64,000 nucleotides of DNA from UMGS1124 sp045541255 (GCA_045541255.1 JAZQIU010000027.1:4578-68577), one strand, 5' to 3'; counted from the first letter of the stretch, positions 6,356 through 15,256 are shown. Notes: a model not told the origin generated them from the letters alone. Translations and numbers: made by a program.

Positions 6356-7071
6356 CTATTATTTCTTTTATAAAATCTTTTCACTGTGGACATACCACTT
6401 CTTATTTGATTTAAATCATCTACATCTATTTCTGTTTCTATTCTTTTATTAATAGTTCCTAATCTCATAAATTTACTATTAAAAGATAATAGTCTAAATA
6501 GTTTTATAAAGTCATATATAATTACTCCTAGTGCTGGTAGTAATATAACTAATATCCATCCAAATTTATCAGCAATTAAAAATTGTACTCTACCTAATTG
6601 AGGGATTTTAAACAAAACTTTTCCCAATACATCTTTATGACTAACGGTTGCTTGGTCTGCTTTCAAGTTATTATCACCTTTTGTAATATAAGCTTTAGTT
6701 CCATCGGAGTTTGTTATAATATCAACAACTCTATGGGTTACAGTTAATCCTTTAGATACATTACTACTAGATATAAATGTTATTATATCACCTTTTTTTA
6801 TATCATCTTGATTAAATACATTTAAGTCTACAACTACATCATATACTTTAACAGCAGGTTCCATACTTGGACTTATAATAGTGTAAAGTCCAAAACGTGG
6901 AATATTCACTGTTGGATTTTTTTCATATGCTTTTAATGATACAAAATAATACGCAAAAAAGATTCCTAAAAATATTAAGACTACGATAACTGCATAAGAT
7001 AAAAGTTTTGCTACTTTATTAATATAGAATCTTATTCTTTTTCTACGTTCCCTTTTATTCATCTTTTCCAT
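6352..7071 (-). CDS. sipW: SipW-type (ER-type) signal peptidase I
   Basis: 239 residues. Removes signal peptides at the membrane using a Ser/His rather than Ser/Lys pair. TM1 is at about residues 18-45. IISPSMEP gives the catalytic Ser, VTHRVVD the His that marks the ER/SipW type, and YITKGDNN the box E motif. A C-terminal hydrophobic segment (about 175-197) and a cytoplasmic basic tail follow. GGTGATAAA precedes the ATG. Directly upstream lies a protein with a SipW-type signal peptide (7159-7866), its probable substrate. In Bacillus SipW matures TasA and YqxM/TapA; here only one substrate is visible. Confidence 0.9.
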   Translation of the reverse strand: MEKMNKRERRKRIRFYINKVAKLLSYAVIVVLIFLGIFFAYYFVSLKAYEKNPTVNIPRFGLYTIISPSMEPAVKVYDVVVDLNVFNQDDIKKGDIITFISSSNVSKGLTVTHRVVDIITNSDGTKAYITKGDNNLKADQATVSHKDVLGKVLFKIPQLGRVQFLIADKFGWILVILLPALGVIIYDFIKLFRLLSFNSKFMRLGTINKRIETEIDVDDLNQIRSGMSTVKRFYKRNNR

Positions 7072-7143
7072 TTTATCACCGTATTATATTATCCTATATT
7101 CATTATATATTAAACAATAAAATATTTCAATGAAAAATTATGA

Positions 7144-7170
7144 TAAAAAAACTACTCACTATGGAGTAGT
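7144..7170 (-). terminator. Terminator after the SipW-substrate gene
   Basis: ACTACTCCATAGTGAGTAGT hairpin then seven T on the minus strand. It lies between the substrate and sipW, so sipW may get only read-through or have its own promoter. Confidence 0.75.
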
Positions 7171-7866
7171 ATCATTATTTGGATCATAATCAGGTTCATT
7201 AGTTTGTGGTGTCGGATCTGCAAGTTCAATAGTTATAAAACATTTAATTGTTTTTCCTTGATCTTCATTTTGTTCAGCACCAATTTCATTTACCCATATT
7301 TCAAATTCCCATTTATCTTTAGAACCTAACATACCTAATTCTGCTGTACCAATTTGCATTTTCCCAGTAAATCCCGCAGTTATTTTACCAAGTTTTGTTG
7401 GAGTTGTTTCTCCAGCAAAAGTATGGTTTACATAATTATCTTCTGTAAAATATTGGCTACCTTTTACACTATGAGTTCCTTTTTCTGTTTCTGTCAACAA
7501 ATATACAACATTATCTGTTTCAAAATCATTTTCTGTTACATTTAAGTAAACAACATATTCTTCATTTGCTGATGCATCTACTGCACTTGTTACTGTAAAA
7601 TTTAATTTATTAGTTGGAGTTTGATCATTTTCCCATTGTGGTCTACCTGGAATCAAATTTGTATAATTAATTTGATTTAAAGTTTCAAATTCAATTACTC
7701 CTAATGTTTTTGATTGTACAGTTACATTTGGTTCTGTTGGGTTACCTTTTATTGTTACAGTAAAATAAGCGAATGTAGCTCCAATTACCGCAACTAATAA
7801 TGTTGCTATACCTATTACTGATAATACAATCATTGAGCCTTTATTATTTTCTCTTACATTATTCAT
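7159..7866 (-). CDS. Exported protein with SipW-type signal peptide (TasA/camelysin-like)
   Basis: 235 residues. The N-terminus (GSMIVLSVIGIATLLVAVIG then ATFAYFT) is the typical SipW-processed signal, in which the hydrophobic core runs straight into the ATFAYFT cleavage region. The mature part is rich in beta-branched residues and low in Cys, ending in an Asn/Pro/Asp/Thr-rich tail. This is compatible with a TasA/CalY-like fibre or surface subunit, but identity in the mature part is not obvious. Its own promoter (7891-7919) and terminator suggest separate, abundant expression. Role in matrix or surface filaments is inferred from the signal and the adjacent peptidase. Confidence 0.75.
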   Translation of the reverse strand: MNNVRENNKGSMIVLSVIGIATLLVAVIGATFAYFTVTIKGNPTEPNVTVQSKTLGVIEFETLNQINYTNLIPGRPQWENDQTPTNKLNFTVTSAVDASANEEYVVYLNVTENDFETDNVVYLLTETEKGTHSVKGSQYFTEDNYVNHTFAGETTPTKLGKITAGFTGKMQIGTAELGMLGSKDKWEFEIWVNEIGAEQNEDQGKTIKCFITIELADPTPQTNEPDYDPNNDTTP

Positions 7867-7890
7867 ATTACATCATCCTTTACTATAAAA

Positions 7891-7919
7891 ATAGTATCAC
7901 AAATTATTTTAAATATCAA
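7891..7919 (-). promoter_or_regulatory. Promoter of the SipW-substrate gene
   Basis: TTGATA (complement of 7914-7919), 17-nt spacer, TACTAT (complement of 7891-7896), 25 nt before the gene start. Confidence 0.65.
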
Positions 7920-7937
7920 TATTGATTTTGAAAATTT

Positions 7938-7966
7938 AAAAGTACAACGATATTATGTTGTACTTT
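7938..7966. terminator. Hairpin, likely terminator of the histidine kinase operon
   Basis: AAAGTACAACGATATTATGTTGTACTTT: 11-bp arms (AAAGTACAAC/GTTGTACTTT), near-symmetrical, with a short T run on the minus strand. It probably ends transcription from the two-component operon. Confidence 0.5.
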
Positions 7967-7968
7967 GA

Positions 7969-8085
7969 TAGAAAAAAGGAATAAAAATAGTGTGAGTTTA
8001 AGTTTATATTTTCGTATAGGATTTCGAACAAACGACAAAAAGTAAGTCTGTTTTAGCAAAAATAATAAAAATTTCCTTTTTTCTA
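7969..8085. repeat. 13-bp perfect inverted repeat flanking an unexplained intergenic segment
   Basis: TAGAAAAAAGGAA (7969-7981) and TTCCTTTTTTCTA (8073-8085) are exact reverse complements about 90 bp apart in the 249-bp gap between the kinase and the SipW substrate. The enclosed sequence is less AT-biased than its surroundings and has no convincing ORF. It could be a structured RNA end-paired by this helix, or chance in purine-rich DNA. Confidence 0.35.
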
Positions 8086-8115
8086 TTAAAATTATAATTT
8101 TTTTTTATGAATTTT

Positions 8116-9495
8116 TTATGAAATTTTTGTTATTTCAAAATAGAAAATTGTTCCTTCTCCTACTTTACTTTTTACTCCATACTTAAATTTGTGTCTATCT
8201 AAAATATTTTTTACAATTGATAATCCTATACCTGTTCCTATTTTATTACGTTTATGATTTTTTTCATTTTTGTAATATTTGTTCCATATTAAATTTAGGT
8301 CTTCTTCTTTTATTCCTTTACCAGTATCAATTATATTTACTAAATATGATTTTTTCTTTTCTATAACTTCTATGGTTACTGTTAAATCATTACCTGTATA
8401 ATTAATAGCATTATTAACTAAATTATAAATTACTTGTCCTATTTTATTTATATCACCTTTTACTAATGCTTTTTCAGGAGATTTTATAATAAAGTTATAA
8501 TTTTCAGTTTCTTTAATTATATTATACTTTTTTAAGATATCGTTAATTAATTCTATTAAGTCAAATTCAATTAATTCTAAAGTTTCTTGATTAGCTTCTA
8601 GTTTACTAAGACTTAATATATCATTTACTAAAATATTCAATCTATCAGTTTCATCTATAATAATATTTAAATTTTCAGTAAATTTTTCTTTATCATCAAT
8701 ATTTATATCTCTTGCCATTTCTGCATATGCTTTTATCATAGTTAGTGGAGTTTTTAAATCGTGTGATACATTAGCTAATAAATCTCTTCTTAGTTCATCA
8801 GTTTTATTTATTTCTTTACTGGCATAATTTAATGCAATTCGCAAATCATCTAATTCTTTAATATTACTCTCTTCAATATTAAGTTCACTATTTCCTTTTG
8901 CCAATTTTTTTGCTTCTTTTGTAATATTTAATAGTGGTCTATTTAAGGATTTAGATAAATAAATTGAAACAATTATTGCTAATATTATAATAATTAAAGT
9001 AATATATATTAATTGACTTCTTAATACACTTGTTGTACTATTTACATCTTCTAATGCAGTATTTAATACAATATATTCATTGTTAGACAATTTTAAGTTG
9101 TATAATATGCTTCTGGTTTTATTAGTTGGATCATTTAATTTTATTATTTCTTTAGAATTAGAACTTGTTATAAATTGATTTATTATTTTTTTTATACTAT
9201 TATTTTTATTATTTAATATACAGTTGTTATCTAGTGAATTAAATAAGTAAACTTTGTTATTATATATATATTCAATACAAATATTATTTTTATAAGCAAG
9301 ATTTTCGAGTTCTTCACTTGTATAAGTATTATTTTGTAATTCGTTCATTACTTTTTCTAAACTATTTATTTGATATCTTTCATAAAATAATGTTAAAAAT
9401 ATTATTTGGGACCCCCACATTATTAATAATATTATTATTGAAAACACTATTAATGTTTTTAACGTTTGAATTTGAATGTTATTTTTCTTTTTCAT
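8116..9495 (-). CDS. Sensor histidine kinase
   Basis: 459 residues, membrane. TM1 about 13-35, an extracytoplasmic sensor of about 125 residues, TM2 about 162-182, HAMP about 184-236 (LNRPLLNITKEAKKLAKGNSEL), then HisKA with the phospho-accepting His in NVSHDLKTPLTM. The ATPase has the N box NLVNNAINY, G1 DTGKGIKEEDL and GTGIGLSIV. Autophosphorylates and hands phosphate to the response regulator at 9479-10147, whose gene it overlaps by 17 nt. The sensed signal is unknown; the extracellular part is Asn-rich and shows no recognised sensor family. Confidence 0.93.
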   Translation of the reverse strand: MKKKNNIQIQTLKTLIVFSIIILLIMWGSQIIFLTLFYERYQINSLEKVMNELQNNTYTSEELENLAYKNNICIEYIYNNKVYLFNSLDNNCILNNKNNSIKKIINQFITSSNSKEIIKLNDPTNKTRSILYNLKLSNNEYIVLNTALEDVNSTTSVLRSQLIYITLIIIILAIIVSIYLSKSLNRPLLNITKEAKKLAKGNSELNIEESNIKELDDLRIALNYASKEINKTDELRRDLLANVSHDLKTPLTMIKAYAEMARDINIDDKEKFTENLNIIIDETDRLNILVNDILSLSKLEANQETLELIEFDLIELINDILKKYNIIKETENYNFIIKSPEKALVKGDINKIGQVIYNLVNNAINYTGNDLTVTIEVIEKKKSYLVNIIDTGKGIKEEDLNLIWNKYYKNEKNHKRNKIGTGIGLSIVKNILDRHKFKYGVKSKVGEGTIFYFEITKIS

Positions 9496-10147
9496 ATTCT
9501 AATTTATAACCTACTCCTCGTACTGTTTTAATATAATTTTTATATTTTCCTAATTTATTTCTTAATAATTTTATATGTGCATCAATTGTTCTATCCTCTG
9601 CTTCATATGTATATCCCCAAATTTTATCTATTATCATATCTCTAGAAAAAACTATACCTTGATTTTTAAAAAATAAACATAGTAAGTCAAATTGGGTATG
9701 AGTTAATTCAATGTTTTCTTTATCAATCATAACAGTTCTTGATAATTCATTTAACTCTATTCCACCTATAGAGACTATTTTTGTTTCTGTTTCGTTTCTT
9801 TTACATACAGCTTTTATTCTTGCAATAAGTTCTTTAGGACTAAAAGGTTTAGTAACATAATCATCTATTCCTAAATCAAAACCGGTTAATTTATCAAATT
9901 CTTCTGTTCTTGCACTTAATACAATTATTTTTGAATTATTTGTTTTTCTTATTTCTTTTATAGCACTAAAACCATCTAGTTTAGGCATCATTATATCCAT
10001 AATTATACAATCATACTTATTATTATTTGTTAATTCTATTGCTTTTGTTCCATTGTCTGCTTCATCAAAATCTATACCTTCAATTTTTAAATATTCTTTT
10101 ATAACATTTCTTATAAGAATTTCATCATCAACAATTAAAACTTTCAT
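9479..10147 (-). CDS. OmpR/PhoB-family response regulator
   Basis: 222 residues. Receiver domain (1-120) with the acidic pair in VDDEILIR, phospho-Asp in IIMDIMMPKLDG, Thr/Ser in VLSAR and Lys in VTKPFSP. The C-terminal winged helix (130-220) ends LLRNKLGKYKNYIKTVRGVGYKLE, typical of OmpR-type DNA binding. It is first in the operon with the overlapping kinase gene. Upstream, and on the same strand, are the arylsulfotransferase-fold and pseudopilin genes, so envelope genes are plausible targets. Nothing in the sequence proves that. Confidence 0.93.
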   Translation of the reverse strand: MKVLIVDDEILIRNVIKEYLKIEGIDFDEADNGTKAIELTNNNKYDCIIMDIMMPKLDGFSAIKEIRKTNNSKIIVLSARTEEFDKLTGFDLGIDDYVTKPFSPKELIARIKAVCKRNETETKIVSIGGIELNELSRTVMIDKENIELTHTQFDLLCLFFKNQGIVFSRDMIIDKIWGYTYEAEDRTIDAHIKLLRNKLGKYKNYIKTVRGVGYKLEYEKEK

Positions 10148-10195
10148 ACTCCACCTCGACTTTTATATATTATATCAAATATATGAATTTTTAAT

Positions 10196-10222
10196 GAAAA
10201 ATAACCGTTTAAAACGGTTATT
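10196..10222 (-). terminator. Terminator after the arylsulfotransferase-like gene
   Basis: AATAACCGTTTTAAACGGTTATT hairpin with a T-rich 3' side on the minus strand. Confidence 0.7.
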
Positions 10223-12071
10223 TAATATCAATAAATTGATTAGTTTTATAAGAAGTATTATTTTCAATAACAAATATTTCATATCTTCCAGTTGTTATAT
10301 TTGGTGATATCTTTTCTATTTTTTCTTCACCTATATTTTTTAATGTATATATTGCTCCAAAGTTATTAGAATCTATTAATACTAATTTAGCTTCTATATC
10401 ATCCATAAATAATACATTATTTTCTATAACATTGTTTGAAATTGTAAAAGTATAGTCTATTACTTCATTTGTATTTCTTACTAAATTTATTACATCTTCT
10501 GTTAAAGGAATAGATGGTGTAATATTAATTGATGTTAAAACTTTTTCTTCTATAAATTCAAAATTGTATTGTTTGTTTAAATTTATTTTTGTTACTGATG
10601 ATGAACCACCTTTAAAAGTTAATTCAACTACTTTTTTATTATCTTTATATTCTATCATTTTACTATATAAGTCATTATATGAATTTATATCTATTGAATC
10701 TTCATAATTTACATTATTTAATTCTCTACCAAATAATACTATTTCACTGTCATTATTTATTTCATAATCTCCTAATGCATAACTAAAATATTTTTTATTT
10801 TCATTTAATGAGTTTTTTAATGTTATGTTATTATTTATAATTTCATATGTATTAGCACTTGAGTAAGAACCTTTTAAACTTGATATAGCTGTTATTCCAC
10901 TATTTATTGGATATCCATTATCAAAAACTTTTAATACATTGTCGTTTAATGTTGCTGAATACATTGATTCTGGATAAGTTCCATCTGTACTAACTAGCAA
11001 GTAATTACTAAATGAACTAGTAAAGTTTTCTGGATTAGAGAAAATCCAATTAATACTTGAATCACTATAATCTAAACTTATTACAAATTCTCCTGCCCAA
11101 TATGTTAATAATAAAGTATCTGTATTTTCATAATATTCTATTCCTGAATTATTGAAATACGCATTATCTAAACCATTTGTAAAGCTATAATCTATATTAC
11201 TAAATAGTTCATATATATCTACAGTTTTTACTATTTCTCCAGTATTTTTATCTATTTCTATTATTAGATCAGAATATGTAGCTCTGCCTTCTTTTTTACT
11301 AGAAACTATAATATTTCCATTATCTTTTACAAAGAAATCATTTAAGTAGCCACTTTCAATTGAATATCTATTATATACTCTACCTAAATAATCTATTTCT
11401 AATAAATCGGTACTTAATCCATTATTATTCATTGTGTTTGTACCAACTAATAAATGTCCATTTTCTAATACTATTACATTATGATAAAAATCTTCACTAT
11501 ACCATCTTAATTTACCATAAGCATCAATCCCCATAGTGTTCATACTTAATGGTGATGTTATAAAATATATTTCTTTTTCTTCTGTTTCAATATTAGACTT
11601 TATATCTTTTGCTTCAATTTTATTTGTTTTGATTTTAAATGTTTTTGATTTTCCATTAGATAAATTTAATATTACATCAGTTTCTTCGTTTGCGTATAAT
11701 CCAAATATTGGAATATAATGGTATTTATTTTTTTCATTATAATCTAATTTTATATCATTGTTATTTTTTCCTTTTATAATAACTTCTACTGTTTCTTCAC
11801 TATCTGTATAAAATGTAATCATTGCAGATAGTGGTGATGTATTATAAGGATTTATATATATACCAGCATTATTTAATGTATATTTATTTTTTTCTAAATT
11901 ATTTTTTATTTCATTATCTATTTCAGATTGCATAACACTATTAACAGTTAGATATGAAGTTTTATTTTCTTTTATTGTTTTTTTATTATTCAATATTATT
12001 ATTGCAATTATTGCTATAACTACTAATATAATAACTGATAATAATATAATTGTCTTTTTATTCTTTTTCAT
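10218..12071 (-). CDS. Exported arylsulfotransferase-fold (ASST) protein, probably non-catalytic
   Basis: 617 residues. TM/signal anchor at about 7-28. Residues 60-150 match the ASST N-terminal beta domain (NPYNTSPLSAMITFYTD, YIPIFGLYANEETDV), and 160-450 match the six-bladed propeller (YHNVIVLENGHLLVGTN, IIEIDKNTGEIVKTVD, NTDTLLLTYWAGEF, FDNG). Bacterial ASSTs use conserved His residues. The first is kept (FYHN), but the positions usually written W-x-H-x-N and QH read AYFNNSG and ESMYSATL here. I infer loss of transferase activity and a binding or structural role. It sits 11 nt after the pseudopilin gene, in the same operon. Confidence 0.7.
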   Translation of the reverse strand: MKKNKKTIILLSVIILVVIAIIAIIILNNKKTIKENKTSYLTVNSVMQSEIDNEIKNNLEKNKYTLNNAGIYINPYNTSPLSAMITFYTDSEETVEVIIKGKNNNDIKLDYNEKNKYHYIPIFGLYANEETDVILNLSNGKSKTFKIKTNKIEAKDIKSNIETEEKEIYFITSPLSMNTMGIDAYGKLRWYSEDFYHNVIVLENGHLLVGTNTMNNNGLSTDLLEIDYLGRVYNRYSIESGYLNDFFVKDNGNIIVSSKKEGRATYSDLIIEIDKNTGEIVKTVDIYELFSNIDYSFTNGLDNAYFNNSGIEYYENTDTLLLTYWAGEFVISLDYSDSSINWIFSNPENFTSSFSNYLLVSTDGTYPESMYSATLNDNVLKVFDNGYPINSGITAISSLKGSYSSANTYEIINNNITLKNSLNENKKYFSYALGDYEINNDSEIVLFGRELNNVNYEDSIDINSYNDLYSKMIEYKDNKKVVELTFKGGSSSVTKINLNKQYNFEFIEEKVLTSINITPSIPLTEDVINLVRNTNEVIDYTFTISNNVIENNVLFMDDIEAKLVLIDSNNFGAIYTLKNIGEEKIEKISPNITTGRYEIFVIENNTSYKTNQFIDIK

Positions 12072-12082
12072 TGCTACACCCC

Positions 12083-14332
12083 TTATCCTAATGTATATGG
12101 ATTATTATAAGTTCCATTTCCACCTGTTATTTTTGCTGTAGATTTTATTTGAACTATTGGTCTAACAGCTAATGTTTTTGTTGTTATTGTCCCTGAATTT
12201 GCTTCAGAACCTACAGTAGTTATAAGTTTCCCATATGTATCTACACTATAGTTATATGCGTATGCAAATACATTAGTATTATAATTTCCTCTATCTCCAT
12301 TAAAAGCATTTCCAGAATCAACTAACCAGAAAGCACTTTTTCCACTCTTTATATAATTTGATGATGCATAAGTACAAGATGTATCACTACTACATTTTGC
12401 AACTTTCATATAATCATATCTACTTAATAAGCCAACTTTTACTGATGTATATACATTAGTAAAACTTTCTAATAAGCTTGTGTCACTTAATTTAAAACCA
12501 CTTAAAGTTGATCCCATTGTTTGATATTTAAATCCATAAGAAGTATATGTAGAACTATTTCTATCTGTGTCTCCTAAATATCTATACAAATATCTACCAT
12601 AATTACAACAACTTGCAGTACATTTTCCAACTTGTCCATAAGCAGTAGATGTATAATTACTATCTAATATTAAACCTAATTTTCCTGAAGTTTTTTTGTA
12701 TATTCTCCATAGTTTTCCACCATATCTAACATAATTGTTTGATTTACTTCCTATATAATGGCATATATTATTATTACTTGTATCTTTAGTACAATTAGTA
12801 TCAGACCACTCATTTATTTTTTTTGTTATGTAAGCATTAGCTTGTGTCCATGATGAACATCCAACTTTATTACAAGTTCTTAAATATAAATACTTTATGT
12901 TATCACTATTAAGTGAATTTGCATTAATTGTAAGAGAAGTTGATGTAAATGATGTACCACTAGATGTTGGTGTTGTATTACCTAGCGAATAGTAATATGT
13001 TGAACCGCTTAATGTATTTGTAGGTAATTTTAGTGCGAATGTTTTTGTTGGTGTATAGCTTGTTGAGGCACCGCTTGAAACAGTTGGTGAAGTTGGCATT
13101 ACATCAATATTTATATTGTATTCTTTAGTAATAGTTCTTCCCAATTTATCTGTAACTTTTATAGTTATTTTATTTGCTGGAGTTGTTATTAAATCATTTT
13201 TTAATTCTTTATATGTAGAATCAGTATCTAATTTGTATTCTTTTTTTTCTATAATTTCTTCATTTGATAAACTTACAGATACTTTTTTACCTGTATTCCA
13301 AGTTGTACCAGATACTGTAGTATTATTAGCATTCTTAAATACAATATTTGTTATTTCTAATGTTGGAACTTTTTTTATTGTTAAAGTAAATGTTTTTGAT
13401 GTTATATAATCAGTCTTTGATATTAACTCGCTATCTGTATAAGTTGTCTTTTTATCTACTACATTTATTTTAAATGTATATGTTCCTTCTACTAAATCAT
13501 TAAAAGTATTTGATGATTGTTTAGTAGAATCTTTTTCATATACAATTTGTATTGGTTCGCTATCATATGAAGTGTTTATTTTTAAATTATAAGTATCGTT
13601 TGTTGTATATAAAGTATAATTATTAGCACTTTTTTCTTCCATATAATGTTGATTGGTTACAAAGTTATCAGTGTTAATACTATAATCAAATTCATCTAAA
13701 ACTATTACTTGACGCGTTTTAGATTTTAGTACTCCATCTATTTGATATGTATATTTTACATTATAAGTACCTGGTGTATTACCATCTATATTTTCTTCAC
13801 AAGTATATTGATTATCACCACTAATACTTGTTACATAAGATAAATTACTACTTATATTTAATCCATTTTTGTCATTAAATATTAATCCACCTGTAACACC
13901 TACAAAATGAGTACATTTAAAATCATCACCTTTAGCAATAGTTAAAGCATTTGCAACAACATATCCTTGTAATGAATCATCTTTCTCATAAGTAAATTCT
14001 AGATAACCATCTTCATTAAGAGTAACTAAAACTGGTGTTTCATCAGATATTGCATTACCATTTTCATCAACAATATCTTCACTTATTAAACCATCTTCTC
14101 TTAATTCTTTAATTGTTACTGTTACAAAACCATATCCGTTATATAGTTTTTCAACAACCCCTGCATTACCATTGGTATATACTTCTGCTGCTGAAATAAT
14201 AGTTTGTGTAACATCTTCTTTTGTTTTTTTACTAAATAATTTGTCTGAATTAACTCCAACAACTATTCCAATTATTGCAATTAATACTACACACATAATT
14301 ATTTCTATTAGTGTAAACCCTTTTCTATTCAT
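12083..14332 (-). CDS. Large pseudopilin-like surface protein
   Basis: About 750 residues. The N-terminus MNRKGFTLIEIIMCVVLIAI is a type III (prepilin) signal: G before F, Glu at +5 and a hydrophobic stem. ATG at 14330-14332 is preferred over 14339-14341 because the prepilin leader then has normal length and the SD (GAGAGGAG) normal spacing. Residues 220-500 contain repeated Ig-like/Big-type segments rich in Ser/Thr. The C-terminal 230 residues (NYVRYGGKLWRIYKK, FWLVDSG, LAVRPIVQI) form a Cys- and Tyr-rich adhesin-like module. No pilus ATPase or prepilin peptidase gene is in the window. A G10 tract sits in its promoter region. Confidence 0.78.
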   Translation of the reverse strand: MNRKGFTLIEIIMCVVLIAIIGIVVGVNSDKLFSKKTKEDVTQTIISAAEVYTNGNAGVVEKLYNGYGFVTVTIKELREDGLISEDIVDENGNAISDETPVLVTLNEDGYLEFTYEKDDSLQGYVVANALTIAKGDDFKCTHFVGVTGGLIFNDKNGLNISSNLSYVTSISGDNQYTCEENIDGNTPGTYNVKYTYQIDGVLKSKTRQVIVLDEFDYSINTDNFVTNQHYMEEKSANNYTLYTTNDTYNLKINTSYDSEPIQIVYEKDSTKQSSNTFNDLVEGTYTFKINVVDKKTTYTDSELISKTDYITSKTFTLTIKKVPTLEITNIVFKNANNTTVSGTTWNTGKKVSVSLSNEEIIEKKEYKLDTDSTYKELKNDLITTPANKITIKVTDKLGRTITKEYNINIDVMPTSPTVSSGASTSYTPTKTFALKLPTNTLSGSTYYYSLGNTTPTSSGTSFTSTSLTINANSLNSDNIKYLYLRTCNKVGCSSWTQANAYITKKINEWSDTNCTKDTSNNNICHYIGSKSNNYVRYGGKLWRIYKKTSGKLGLILDSNYTSTAYGQVGKCTASCCNYGRYLYRYLGDTDRNSSTYTSYGFKYQTMGSTLSGFKLSDTSLLESFTNVYTSVKVGLLSRYDYMKVAKCSSDTSCTYASSNYIKSGKSAFWLVDSGNAFNGDRGNYNTNVFAYAYNYSVDTYGKLITTVGSEANSGTITTKTLAVRPIVQIKSTAKITGGNGTYNNPYTLG

Positions 14333-14363
14333 GAAATCCATACTCCTCTCATACTATAAAAAA

Positions 14364-14392
14364 ATTATATAATTATTAACCCCCCCCCCGAC
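14364..14392 (-). promoter_or_regulatory. Promoter region of the pseudopilin gene with a G10 tract at -35
   Basis: TATAAT (complement of 14364-14369) sits 32 nt before the preferred start codon. Ten nt upstream begins an uninterrupted run of ten G on the minus strand (complement of 14380-14389), occupying the place where the -35 and the upstream half of the spacer should be. No TTGACA-like -35 is seen. Confidence 0.55.
14380..14389. repeat. Homopolymer C10/G10 tract
   Basis: Ten consecutive C on the plus strand in DNA otherwise nearly devoid of C/G runs. Such tracts change length by slipped-strand mispairing. Confidence 0.9.
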
Positions 14393-14490
14393 TTTTTTCG
14401 AAGAGGAATTAGGTTATATAATTTCTAACTTTTTCATAAATAGAATTTTATAGAACTAGAACTCTCAGTACTATATAATTAGTATAAAAC

Positions 14491-14514
14491 AAAAAAAGAA
14501 CTTAATCAAGTTCT
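14491..14514 (-). terminator. Terminator after yebC-like gene
   Basis: AGAACTTGATTAAGTTCT hairpin followed by seven T on the minus strand, overlapping the stop codon. Confidence 0.8.
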
Positions 14515-15218
14515 ACATTATGATAAATATCCGTTACATCTTCAATCTCATCTAATAAGTTATAAAGCCTTAAGAATAGTTCCTTGTCTTCGCCTTCTAA
14601 TGTCACTTTTTCTTTAGGATACATACCTACTTCATCAACTTCATAATCTATATTTTCTATGAAACTTTCTAATGTATCTTTTATAGCATGTATATCAGTT
14701 GGATTACAAGTAATAATAATTTCTCCATTATTACTTTCTAAGTCAACTATTTCTATACCAGCATCTAATACACGTTCAAATACTTCTTCTTCATTATTGT
14801 ATTTAAAACCAATTACTCCTAAATAATCATAGTTATAACTTACACTATTTGTTACACCTAGATTTTTATGTACTTTATTAAATGCTGCTCTAACAAACCC
14901 TACTGTTCTATTAACATTGTCTGTTAAAGTTTTAATAATTAATGTACTAGCTCCAGGGCCAAAACCTTCATATACTACTGTTTGATAGTCATCTTGACCT
15001 GCGCCTTTTGCTTTATCTATTGCTCTATTTATAATGTCACTAGGAACTTGTTGTTTTTTAGCTTTTTCAACTATTCTTTTTAAATTAATGTTTGTATCTA
15101 TTTCAGGATTTCCTTTTGCAACTAAATATATTTCTTTTGCAAAAGTACTATATAGTTTTGCTTTCGCAGCTCCTGTTTTTTGTATACTTGCTTTTCTTAC
15201 TTCATATGCTCTTCCCAT
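14502..15218 (-). CDS. YebC/PmpR-family factor (YeeN subtype)
   Basis: 238 residues, cytoplasmic. The N-terminus MGRAYEVRKASIQKTGAAKAK marks the YeeN-like branch of YebC. TDINLKR-like and YEGFGPGASTLIIKTLTDN are the family core, and an acidic C-terminus (DEIEDVTDIYHNVELD) follows. Members act as transcriptional regulators or, as shown for YebC2, help ribosomes through proline-rich stretches. The strong SD is in the 15220-15230 region, and its own terminator suggests a monocistronic unit. Confidence 0.9.
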   Translation of the reverse strand: MGRAYEVRKASIQKTGAAKAKLYSTFAKEIYLVAKGNPEIDTNINLKRIVEKAKKQQVPSDIINRAIDKAKGAGQDDYQTVVYEGFGPGASTLIIKTLTDNVNRTVGFVRAAFNKVHKNLGVTNSVSYNYDYLGVIGFKYNNEEEVFERVLDAGIEIVDLESNNGEIIITCNPTDIHAIKDTLESFIENIDYEVDEVGMYPKEKVTLEGEDKELFLRLYNLLDEIEDVTDIYHNVELD

Positions 15219-15256
15219 ATTTTCACCTCGACTTACATATTATATGTTGTTTTTAT

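Noticed and set aside
8010..8040. LexA box (CGAACAAACG) after the kinase gene
   Set aside because: The second half-site is absent and no promoter overlaps it.
7930..8072. Minus-strand 47-codon frame starting TTG between kinase and SipW substrate
   Set aside because: No SD; it runs through the hairpin at 7938-7966 and its sequence looks random.
14380..14389. G10 tract as a simple assembly error
   Set aside because: Cannot be excluded, but the position in a promoter of a surface-protein gene fits biology well, so it is kept as a finding.
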